The notes: generated from the letters alone by a model not told the origin. 5,388 bases of DNA from Candidatus Woesearchaeota archaeon (GCA_016180145.1 JACPBT010000057.1:1-5388), one strand, 5' to 3'; numbered from the stretch's first letter, positions 1-5,020 are shown. A program made the numbers and translations.

Positions 1-1586
1 GGGGAAATTCCAACAATGAACCCGCCCCTCGCCTTAACCTCCATTGCGTTGCTAAGAAGCTCATCCCTTGACTCATCATTCGCAACAAGCACAATACAGG
101 GCGTGCCTTTTTCAATCAGGGCAAGAGGGCCATGCTTAAGCTCGCCGCCAGCAAAACCTTGAGCATGAATATAAGCAGTCTCCTGAAGCTTAATCGCAGC
201 CTCCAAAGCCATAGCATAGTTCAGACTCCGCCCGATAATATAAACATCCCTCGCAGCCTTAAGGGAAGCGGCAAGTGACATGATATGCGCCTCATAACGC
301 GGATTAAGCATATCATTGACAGCCTCAGCAACATCCATAAGCAACAACTTGCCCTCCTGAAGCCTGCCGGCAGCGGCATAAGCAAGCAAAGTCAGCACAG
401 CAAGCTGGGCTGTCGTTGCCTTTGTAGAAACAACAGCACGCTCAGCGCCTGCATTAACCATAAAATACTCGTCAGAAGCGCGCATCATCGTAGAACCAAA
501 AACATTCAGCAAAGATATGACTTTTGAATTACTTCTCCTCGCAGCTTCAATAGCCTCAAGCACATCAGCAGTCTCTCCACTCTGTGAAACAGCAATGACC
601 AGCGATTTAGGAGTAAGATAATGCGCAAAATTCGGAAATTCAGAAGCAACATAACAATTAATGTGCCTCCCTGCAACCCTTGAAAAAAGATACTCCCCTG
701 CCATGCAAACTTTGCCCGCCGTCCCGCAGCCAACAAGAAAACTCCCAAAAGCGCTGTTAATATCAGACGCAACAGCCATAATCTTGGAATCGTTCTGATT
801 AATAGCGCGCCACAAAGTATTCTTCTGCTCCATAATCTCCTTAATCAGGAAATGCTCATAACCGCCCTTCTCGGCAGTTTCAGGATTCCAGTCAATCAAA
901 ACAACCCTCTTTGAAATGCCTCTGCCAGACTCAATTTCAAAAAACGTAGTATCATCACCCACAACAACAAGTTCGCCATCATCAAGATACTGAACGCTCT
1001 TGGTATGCGGAAGGAAAGCGCTGATATCAGAAGCCACAAAAAACTCACCAGCACCCCTGCCGACAATGAGAGGAGTGCCTTTCCTCGCAGCAACAAGCAT
1101 TCCTGACGCATCAACAGCAACAAAAGCAGACCTGCCCTTAATCAAGCCCGCAACCTTCCTCACAGCATCAACAAAACCAAGCCCGGACTTAAGAAGCTCC
1201 TCAATGTAATGCGGGATAAGCTCAGTATCAGTCTCTGAAACAAACCTGTGGGAAGACAACAGCCTCTTCAACTCCTGATAATTCTCAATAATCCCATTAT
1301 GAACAACAGCAATACCCCCGGAACAGTCAATATGCGGATGGGCGTTTACCTCACTAACACCCCCATGAGTTGCCCAGCGGGTATGCGCAACACCAACAGA
1401 AGAAGCGGGCATGTCAAGAGCAACAGTGTCGCTAATCTTGCCAACCTTCTTCACAACATGAACCTTTGAACCTGAAACAACAGCAACGCCCCAAGAGTCA
1501 TAGCCGCGATACTCAAGGCTTTTCAAGCCATCAAAAACAACACCAGAAGCATCCTTAGCACCCCTGTAAGCAACAATCCCGCACAT
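1..1586 (-). CDS. glmS: Glutamine--fructose-6-phosphate aminotransferase (isomerizing), C-terminus cut by window edge
   Basis: Makes glucosamine-6-phosphate from fructose-6-phosphate and glutamine, the entry step to UDP-GlcNAc for surface glycans and glycoproteins; cytosolic. The protein begins MCGIVAYRG, so Cys2 becomes the N-terminal nucleophile of the class II glutaminase domain (about residues 2-225). That domain also shows LEYRGYDSWG (24-33), HTRWATHGG (68-76) and HNGIIEN (96-102). EKGGYEH leads into two SIS sugar-isomerase domains. The first carries SQSGET (334-339). The second carries K466, E469 and H485 (in GELKHGPL, 481-488), which align with E. coli Lys485, Glu488 and His504. 528 codons are present against the usual 590-610, so roughly 70-80 residues, including the C-terminal loop lysine, lie outside the window. 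The start is fixed by the Met-Cys requirement. The gene is transcribed divergently from the zinc-knuckle gene. No frameshift was seen in the stretches translated by hand. Identification is near certain. Confidence 0.97.
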   Translation of the reverse strand, partial: MCGIVAYRGAKDASGVVFDGLKSLEYRGYDSWGVAVVSGSKVHVVKKVGKISDTVALDMPASSVGVAHTRWATHGGVSEVNAHPHIDCSGGIAVVHNGIIENYQELKRLLSSHRFVSETDTELIPHYIEELLKSGLGFVDAVRKVAGLIKGRSAFVAVDASGMLVAARKGTPLIVGRGAGEFFVASDISAFLPHTKSVQYLDDGELVVVGDDTTFFEIESGRGISKRVVLIDWNPETAEKGGYEHFLIKEIMEQKNTLWRAINQNDSKIMAVASDINSAFGSFLVGCGTAGKVCMAGEYLFSRVAGRHINCYVASEFPNFAHYLTPKSLVIAVSQSGETADVLEAIEAARRSNSKVISLLNVFGSTMMRASDEYFMVNAGAERAVVSTKATTAQLAVLTLLAYAAAGRLQEGKLLLMDVAEAVNDMLNPRYEAHIMSLAASLKAARDVYIIGRSLNYAMALEAAIKLQETAYIHAQGFAGGELKHGPLALIEKGTPCIVLVANDESRDELLSNAMEVKARGGFIVGIS

Positions 1587-1587
1587 G

Positions 1588-1653
1588 TCAAGAATCAACC
1601 CGTAAAAAACCGTAAGCAGCCGCTTTCAATGCAGCTGCCACGGAGGTGTTCAT
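1588..1653 (-). CDS. Possible 21-codon upstream ORF in the glmS leader
   Basis: Reads MNTSVAAALKAAAYGFLR..., 21 codons plus TGA; the TGA ends one base before the glmS ATG. Its ATG lies about 29 nt from the centre of the only clear TATA-like box upstream of glmS, so the transcript would start at or within a few bases of this ATG. Ribosomes loading on a leaderless or near-leaderless end would meet this ORF first and could reinitiate on glmS. A weak GGTTGAT stretch (1600-1594), loosely like an archaeal Shine-Dalgarno sequence, lies inside the ORF in front of glmS. No family is recognisable and the Ala-rich composition proves nothing. A 21-codon ORF can arise by chance, so this rests on position alone. 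Confidence 0.3.
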   Translation of the reverse strand: MNTSVAAALKAAAYGFLRVDS

Positions 1654-1678
1654 ACTGACGTTAAGGCAGGCAAGCGCA

Positions 1679-1686
1679 TTTATAAG
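1679..1686 (-). promoter_or_regulatory. TATA-like box for glmS
   Basis: On the minus strand this reads CTTATAAA within AACACTTATAAATGCG, close to the archaeal TATA consensus, with an A/C-rich stretch upstream in place of the BRE. Transcription would start near 1657, giving glmS a leader of about 70 nt, in contrast to the leaderless neighbours. Confidence 0.6.
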
Positions 1687-1865
1687 TGTTATTAAAAAAA
1701 CAACAAAACCATTAAAAAAAGATTTGTAATATTTGGAGGCTGGACTAAGCTTTCGCATTTAACCTTAAATCACATACAAACAAGATATTGGTTAAGCTTA
1801 GGATGGCAAATTAGGCGTGGTAAGAACAGGTGGTTAGTTTAGAGTGCTTCTCAAAAATCAATTAA
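1687..1865. other. AT-rich divergent intergenic region between glmS and the zinc-knuckle gene
   Basis: No coding region or RNA gene is visible here. It contains A-rich runs near 1693-1720 and two copies of an 8-bp inverted repeat, CTAAGCTT (1745-1752) and AAGCTTAG (1794-1801), separated by 41 bases. Because AAGCTT is itself palindromic and recurs elsewhere in the window, this repeat carries little weight. The stretch otherwise looks like spacer flanking two divergent promoters. Confidence 0.5.
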
Positions 1866-1875
1866 TTTTTATTAT
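1866..1875 (+). promoter_or_regulatory. TATA-like box for the zinc-knuckle gene
   Basis: TTTTTATTAT is centred about 26 nt before the ATG at 1896. There is no Shine-Dalgarno sequence between box and ATG. Both fit a leaderless transcript. The box itself is a weak match, and the surroundings are AT-rich. Confidence 0.45.
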
Positions 1876-1895
1876 TCCAAAATAAGTTCTATAAT

Positions 1896-2267
1896 ATGAC
1901 CCAATATTATTGTCCAAAGTGTGAGAAGGTAACTCTTGAAAGCACCGATTTTTACGAGATTCCTAATAGACCCTGTCTTAAATGTGCTACCCCAATGAAA
2001 GTTAGCTCTACGAGACCAAAAGTAAACTACGAAACTAAGGAAAGAATAAAGCATGGAGGAACAACTTGGGAAATCCATAAAAATGACCCAGACCCGATTC
2101 CAAGCAAACCGCATTTACATAATTTGGAAACAGGAGAGAAGCTTAATCCATTTACTGGGGAAATTTATAATCCAAAAATTAAAAAAATGACTGGAACTAT
2201 GAAGGAAAAAGATTTAGATGAGCTAAAACAAAAATCAAAGCTTCTCAGCCAAACTTCTCAGAAGTAA
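1896..2267 (+). CDS. Unrecognised 123-aa protein with N-terminal CxxC-CxxC zinc knuckle
   Basis: The N-terminus holds C6-P-K-C9 and C27-L-K-C30, a classic four-cysteine zinc ribbon or knuckle of about 25 residues, so zinc binding is likely. The middle (45-75) is polar and includes WEIHKNDPDPIPSKPH. Residues 79-93 contain an 8-residue near-tandem repeat, TGEKLNPF followed by TGEIYNPK, and the tail (95-123) is Lys-rich and probably helical. There is no signal peptide or membrane span. I do not recognise the family and assign no function; nucleic-acid or protein binding through the knuckle would be inference only. The gene is visibly richer in A and T than glmS or the neighbouring minus-strand gene, and prefers A/T third positions, so it may have been acquired. 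The ATG follows a TATA-like box at leaderless spacing. It stands alone, 74 nt before the next plus-strand ORF. Confidence 0.85.
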   Translation: MTQYYCPKCEKVTLESTDFYEIPNRPCLKCATPMKVSSTRPKVNYETKERIKHGGTTWEIHKNDPDPIPSKPHLHNLETGEKLNPFTGEIYNPKIKKMTGTMKEKDLDELKQKSKLLSQTSQK

Positions 2268-2311
2268 CTCTATCCATTCCGCATTCTGTTCATCACATGC
2301 AAACAACAAAG

Positions 2312-2319
2312 CTTATTAA
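2312..2319 (+). promoter_or_regulatory. TATA-like box for the 33-codon ORF
   Basis: CTTATTAA, preceded by the A-rich AACAAAG, is centred about 26 nt before the ATG at 2342. That is the same spacing seen for the leaderless genes in this window, and it is the main support that the small ORF is real. Confidence 0.5.
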
Positions 2320-2341
2320 CCGAAGACGCAATTGATCAAAT

Positions 2342-2443
2342 ATGGACAGCATACTCAATCAGATGATAAGGAATGACACATTTATAATAGCGCTCATGCT
2401 TGCAACCATTGTAGTAATTATATTCAACGGAAAGGCAGGCTAA
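2342..2443 (+). CDS. Putative 33-aa single-span membrane microprotein
   Basis: The ORF begins MDSILNQMIRND and continues with a hydrophobic segment, FIIALMLATIVVIIF (residues 14-28), then NGKAG and TAA. This is one membrane span with a polar N-terminus and a Lys near the C-terminus. It resembles the single-helix microproteins found in many genomes, but no family or partner can be named. A TATA-like box sits at leaderless spacing and there is no Shine-Dalgarno sequence. Its TAA shares bases with the stop of the convergent 301-aa gene: CTAA at 2440-2443 gives TAA on the plus strand and TAG on the minus strand. The span and the promoter spacing are independent hints of a real gene, but the length is small enough that chance cannot be excluded. 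Confidence 0.5.
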   Translation: MDSILNQMIRNDTFIIALMLATIVVIIFNGKAG

Positions 2444-3345
2444 GGGGTTAAAATCAGGGCAATTCTTGGAGTTACCAACCTTGCTGCAACATCAGTCGGA
2501 AGCCCTTCTACATGAGCGTAAAACGCCTTTTCAACAGCCTGATAAGCAGAAGGGCAGTCCTTCAGCCTTTCAAAAACACGGTCAGCGAGGCACTTATAAT
2601 CAGCATTGAAATGAGCGCCAAGAGATACTTCCTCAGCCCTTGCAGAACTCACCATCGCCTTCACAATCCCTGAAGCATCCTCATCACTCAGCTTTCCGGC
2701 AGCAGAATAGAACGCGGCTATAATCTGGTCATCATGCACCGGCAAGGTGAACTCAGCCCTAAAGCCAGGATTCTGAAGCAAAGCGTTGGCTGTGGGAACA
2801 AGCCTGCCCATTGCGCCAGCAGCAACGTAAGCCCTTAATAGAACATTAGCCAAATCACCAAAAGGAAGATTAGGAATCTCAAGCTCCTGAAAACCAAGCT
2901 GCTTATTTTCAGGCAAATTGCCGAGTAAAGAAGGGTTTACCATGTCAGCCAGCCGGACAAGAGTCTTGTTTATCCTCACAATGCTTGCCTTAGCTGATTC
3001 ACCATAAGCATTGCAATAAGCAGAAGCCATCACAAGCGCACCAACAACACGGTCAAGATAACCAACTTTCACAATGCCATCTTCAGGCGTTATGCCCAAA
3101 CTGCCTTTGAATTCACTCACTGTCACATCAATATAGCCGCGAAGCATGAGCAAAACATCCTTAACCTCATTCCGCGCCAAAGACCTGCTCGGCTTAACAG
3201 GAAACCTTGGCATTGCGAGTTCCTTTCCTTCAACAGCAAGCCTGCTTCCAATCTGATAAGCAAGGCTGCTATCAAACCTTCCCCTGTCAGGCAACTCAGC
3301 AGCAAGCATAGCCTCCAGCCCCTTAGAGAAAATACCCGTAGTCAT
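2440..3345 (-). CDS. Unrecognised 301-aa protein, probably soluble and mostly helical
   Basis: Begins MTTGIFSKGLEAMLAAELPDRG and ends TPRIALILTP. There is no signal peptide, no convincing membrane span and no known catalytic motif. The protein is Ala/Leu/Val-rich with many amphipathic stretches, for example 58-75, 94-112, 163-185 and 207-235, suggesting a mainly alpha-helical fold. Two Cys near the C-terminal third (in DYKCLADR and LKDCPSAY) do not form a metal motif. The frame is open for 24 more codons to an ATG at 3417, but that extension is hydrophobic and aromatic, and it contains the TATA-like box at 3369-3376. The box lies about 27 nt before the ATG at 3345, so I take 3345 as a leaderless start. 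It is convergent with the microprotein gene, with overlapping stops, and divergent from the DUF99 gene. Function unknown. Confidence 0.85.
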   Translation of the reverse strand: MTTGIFSKGLEAMLAAELPDRGRFDSSLAYQIGSRLAVEGKELAMPRFPVKPSRSLARNEVKDVLLMLRGYIDVTVSEFKGSLGITPEDGIVKVGYLDRVVGALVMASAYCNAYGESAKASIVRINKTLVRLADMVNPSLLGNLPENKQLGFQELEIPNLPFGDLANVLLRAYVAAGAMGRLVPTANALLQNPGFRAEFTLPVHDDQIIAAFYSAAGKLSDEDASGIVKAMVSSARAEEVSLGAHFNADYKCLADRVFERLKDCPSAYQAVEKAFYAHVEGLPTDVAARLVTPRIALILTP

Positions 3346-3368
3346 ACCATTTCGGGAAGCCAAATAAA

Positions 3369-3376
3369 TATATAAA
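3369..3376 (-). promoter_or_regulatory. TATA box for the 301-aa protein gene
   Basis: On the minus strand this reads TTTATATA, one of the best TATA matches in the window, centred about 27 nt from the ATG at 3345. No Shine-Dalgarno sequence lies between them. It sets the start codon by implying a leaderless mRNA. Confidence 0.65.
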
Positions 3377-3425
3377 TTTTTATACAAAAAAACCAGCCAG
3401 CAAGTATAAAACGACACAAGTTTTG

Positions 3426-3438
3426 ACTTATCATAAGT
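3426..3438. promoter_or_regulatory. 13-bp perfect palindrome between divergent promoters (possible operator)
   Basis: ACTTAT-C-ATAAGT lies between the minus-strand TATA box at 3369-3376 and the plus-strand AT-rich box near 3444-3456. Its position suits a dimeric regulator of either gene. Read on the minus strand, AACACTTATGATAAGT shares AACACTTAT with the glmS promoter. Binding is inference only. Confidence 0.3.
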
Positions 3439-3443
3439 GTTGT

Positions 3444-3456
3444 TTTAAATTTATTA
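3444..3456 (+). promoter_or_regulatory. Probable promoter element of the DUF99 gene
   Basis: TTTAAATTTATTA is the nearest TATA-like sequence upstream of the ATG at 3509. Transcription would start near 3475, leaving a leader of about 34 nt without a Shine-Dalgarno sequence. No box exists at leaderless spacing, so this gene is arranged differently from its neighbours. Confidence 0.4.
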
Positions 3457-3500
3457 GCGGATTAGAAGCGGATAGGCCAAAGCAAGGACTTATGTCCGCT
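3456..3500 (+). repeat. Paired AGCGGAT direct repeats with an inverted partner upstream of the DUF99 gene
   Basis: AGCGGAT occurs at 3456-3462 and 3467-3473, 11 bp apart (one helical turn). The reverse complement of AGCGGA, TCCGCT, lies at 3495-3500. A short hairpin, GGAC-TTAT-GTCC, covers 3486-3497. The set lies across the likely transcription start, which suits an operator or a folded leader. Function is not shown. Confidence 0.35.
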
Positions 3501-3508
3501 ACTAAAGC

Positions 3509-4069
3509 ATGAAAAAAGAGATAAGACTGCTCGGAATAGATGATGCGGCATTTGACAAATCAAAGGACAAAAAAACGCTTATTATAGGCGTGTTCTTCCG
3601 CGGGGGAAAAAGCATAGACGGAGTGCTATCAGAAATTGTGAGCATTGACGGAACAGACGCAACTGAACAAATAATCAGAATGGTGAAAAAAAGCAAATTC
3701 TACACGCAGATAAGGGCAATAATGCTCAAGGGAATAGCAGTAGGAGGCTTTAACGTAATAGACATAGCCGAAGTAAGCAGAAAAACAAAAATACCCGTAA
3801 TAGTGGTGATGAGAAGACTGCCTGACAGGGAAAGAATCGCAAGAATACTTGAAAAACTTGGAAAGAAAAGCAGCATAAAAACAATGGAAAACGCAGGAAG
3901 GATATACAAGCTGGACGACATACTGATACAATTCAAAGGAACAACACTCAAAAAGGCAAAAGAAATCATAAAAATAAGCCTCACAAGAGGACACATACCA
4001 GAACCGATAAGAGTCGCACACCTCATAGCAGGAGGCGTGTCACTCGGAGAAAGCAGAGGAAGGGCGTAA
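3509..4069 (+). CDS. DUF99 (UPF0215) family protein
   Basis: A 186-aa protein with the family's hallmarks in order: LGIDDAAF (8-15), IIGVFFRGG (25-33), DGVLSEIVSIDGTDATEQII (37-56), RAIMLKGIAVGGFNVIDI (69-86), PVIVVMRRLPD (96-106), and the near-invariant ending IPEPIRVAHLIAGG...GESRGRA (163-186). Length matches the family's usual 180-200 residues. From memory, DUF99 is almost confined to archaea and has been compared with endonuclease V and the RNase H-like fold, with acidic residues such as D11 and D47 at the likely active site. The biochemical role has not been established, so nuclease activity remains a suggestion. The start is fixed by an in-frame TAA two codons upstream. It is soluble, with no signal peptide. 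It is divergent from the 301-aa gene, and its stop lies 3 nt from the stop of the convergent 206-aa gene. Confidence 0.95.
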   Translation: MKKEIRLLGIDDAAFDKSKDKKTLIIGVFFRGGKSIDGVLSEIVSIDGTDATEQIIRMVKKSKFYTQIRAIMLKGIAVGGFNVIDIAEVSRKTKIPVIVVMRRLPDRERIARILEKLGKKSSIKTMENAGRIYKLDDILIQFKGTTLKKAKEIIKISLTRGHIPEPIRVAHLIAGGVSLGESRGRA

Positions 4070-4072
4070 AAC

Positions 4073-4693
4073 TTAATTACGGTGGCGAACCACAGCAACC
4101 AGCGCTCCGATTCCGGAGGCGGCGACTCCGGCCTTACCAGCCAATCCCATAACAGAGCTGGCGGCATCATTGTCAATACCACCGCTTAAAACAAGAGCCA
4201 TCAAGCTGCAATAACCGACAGTCCCTGCCCTTCTGAGCCAAAGCTTGCCTGTGTCGTTAAGCTGCCCATAAAAATGAGTGCCGAAACCAACAGCAGGGGA
4301 AAAATATAGCCCTGCCTCGCCAGCAGACTGGACAAAGTATTTTGCGCCGCCATCCATGCCTGAACCAATCAGAATTGCGGCAAGACCACCGGCAGCAGTG
4401 ACACCAGCAGCAGCAAGAGGCGCGCGCAAGCGCTCATCAAGAGTAAACTTGCCAATGTTGAATGTCTGAGGCTGAGGTTGCGCATAAACAGGCAGGTAAG
4501 AAACAGCAAACGCCCTAAACTCGGCACTGTTATTCATCAAATTTCTATTCCACTCAATCCTTGCAGTTTCCTCATCAGCACCGCCAAAACGGCCACCATT
4601 GTAGTAATATTGAAATATCTTCTCACCAAGCTGTGCATCATTCCTAACCATCCCAATAAACTCATTCGGGGTAAGATTTCTACGCCTTGCCAT
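4073..4693 (-). CDS. Unrecognised 206-aa Gly/Ala-rich protein with C-terminal membrane segments
   Basis: Begins MARRRNLTPNEFIGMVRNDAQ and ends VAVVRHRN. Residues 1-65 are charged and probably helical. Residues 66-90 form a Pro/Gln linker (LPVYAQPQPQ). From about 93 the protein is Gly/Ala-rich with probable membrane segments at 93-112 and 157-172 and a weaker one at 185-202, closing with a basic tail. No family is recognised and no catalytic motif is visible. An ATG 8 codons upstream (4717) is in frame, but it falls inside the TATA-like box at 4716-4723. The ATG at 4693 lies about 26 nt from that box, so a leaderless start there is preferred. The gene faces the DUF99 gene tail to tail across a 3-nt gap. 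Function unknown. Confidence 0.8.
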   Translation of the reverse strand: MARRRNLTPNEFIGMVRNDAQLGEKIFQYYYNGGRFGGADEETARIEWNRNLMNNSAEFRAFAVSYLPVYAQPQPQTFNIGKFTLDERLRAPLAAAGVTAAGGLAAILIGSGMDGGAKYFVQSAGEAGLYFSPAVGFGTHFYGQLNDTGKLWLRRAGTVGYCSLMALVLSGGIDNDAASSVMGLAGKAGVAASGIGALVAVVRHRN

Positions 4694-4715
4694 ATGAAAA
4701 GGGTAATGCAGAAGC

Positions 4716-4723
4716 ATATTTAA
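4716..4723 (-). promoter_or_regulatory. TATA-like box for the 206-aa protein gene
   Basis: On the minus strand this reads TTAAATAT, centred about 26 nt from the ATG at 4693, with no Shine-Dalgarno sequence between them. It argues against the upstream ATG at 4717. Confidence 0.55.
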
Positions 4724-4865
4724 GGTTTACTTTCTGAGTTCAGGCAAAAATCTTCCGCCTCAACCGCAAAATTTATGCTCTGCTTAAAAACCAGATGAAA
4801 TATTTCCATTTTTTCTGAAACCGCTTCAAAAATCCTGAAAAAATTACGAATTTTCCGGGCAAACG
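4724..4865. other. AT-rich divergent spacer before the tRNA
   Basis: No gene can be supported. The plus strand has a TATA-like AATTTATG (4770-4777) about 22 nt before an ATG at 4795, which opens only a 7-codon ORF (MKYFHFF). An imperfect hairpin, GAAAAAATT-ACG-AATTTTCC, sits near 4837-4856, directly before the tRNA promoter. A short unannotated transcript is possible but not shown. Confidence 0.4.
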
Positions 4866-4873
4866 CATATTAA
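4866..4873 (+). promoter_or_regulatory. TATA-like box for the tRNA (and probably the downstream gene)
   Basis: CATATTAA in a GCATATTAATCGC context is centred about 28 nt before the first tRNA base, giving a predicted start within a few bases of the mature 5' end. No other TATA box lies between it and the TTG start of the lamin-tail gene. Confidence 0.55.
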
Positions 4874-4897
4874 TCGCTGAACTTAGAAAAGAAACGT

Positions 4898-5009
4898 GCC
4901 GGCGTTGGCTAATCCGGCAAGCCGCTAGGTTAAGACCCTAGTGTCCGCAAGGATGTCGGGGTTCAAAAACTTTTCGGTTTTCGGAAGGATGAAAGTCCCC
5001 GCGCCGGCG
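4898..5009 (+). tRNA. Class II tRNA, anticodon AAG (Leu by anticodon, Ser-like body), with T-loop intron
   Basis: Every arm of a tRNA can be placed. The acceptor stem is GCCGGCG (4898-4904) with CGCCGGC (5002-5008), followed by discriminator G at 5009. Then come U8/U9 and a D-arm GGCT/AGCC with A14, G18G19 and A21 (4907-4923), and G26. The anticodon stem is CTAGG/CCTAG (4925-4941) with the 7-base loop TTAAGAC. The 15-base variable arm is a helix closed by GCAA (4942-4956). The T-stem is CGGGG/CCCCG (4957-4961, 4997-5001). Removing the 28-nt intron gives a canonical T-loop TTCAAAT and an 84-nt mature RNA; CCA is not encoded. U33 precedes AAG, which would read the leucine codon CUU. G73, the GCCGG...CCGGC ends and the variable-arm layout are more like archaeal tRNA-Ser. 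That it is a tRNA is secure; its amino acid is not. Confidence 0.85.
4968..4995 (+). other. 28-nt bulge-helix-bulge intron in the T-loop (position 59/60)
   Basis: The T-stem is the outer helix. The central 4-bp helix is TTCA (4962-4965) with TGAA (4990-4993). The flanking 3-base bulges are AAA (4966-4968) on the 5' strand and AGT (4994-4996) on the 3' strand. An inner 6-bp hairpin, CTTTTC/GGAAGG (4970-4975, 4983-4988), follows an A-A mismatch. Archaeal tRNA endonuclease cuts after the second base of each bulge, which joins A4967 to T4996 and restores TTCAAAT. The intron contains a perfect tandem TTTTCGG pair (4971-4984). Confidence 0.85.
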
Positions 5010-5020
5010 CACTTAAAACA

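Noticed and set aside
1745..1801. 8-bp inverted repeat CTAAGCTT / AAGCTTAG as a mobile-element end or operator
   Set aside because: AAGCTT is palindromic and recurs several times in the window; there is no transposase or target duplication.
3346..3417. N-terminal extension of the 301-aa protein to the ATG at 3417
   Set aside because: It contains the best-placed TATA box and an AT-rich stretch that only mimics a hydrophobic segment.
3700..4182. 160-aa minus-strand ORF across DUF99 and the 206-aa gene
   Set aside because: It is antisense to the conserved DUF99 coding sequence and spans two real genes; its hydrophobicity reflects the complement of Lys/Glu-rich codons.
4694..4717. Start of the 206-aa protein at the ATG at 4717
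   Set aside because: That ATG overlaps the TATA-like box, and the extra eight residues look like translated spacer.
4795..4818. Tiny ORF MKYFHFF behind a TATA-like box
   Set aside because: Seven codons with no conservation data cannot be separated from chance in AT-rich spacer.
4794..4838. C/D box sRNA (AGATGAA, then CTGA at 4815 and CTGA at 4835)
   Set aside because: The C box is imperfect and there is no C' box after the first CTGA; spacing is also off.
4924..4941. Reading the anticodon as TAA (the common archaeal Leu loop contains TTAAGA)
   Set aside because: Shifting by one base destroys four of five anticodon-stem pairs, whereas CTAGG/CCTAG is perfect with AAG at 34-36.
4896..5010. 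Selenocysteine tRNA, because of the possible 9-bp acceptor helix
   Set aside because: The anticodon is not UCA, the D-arm is an ordinary 4-bp stem, and T8 follows directly after a normal 7-bp acceptor starting at 4898.
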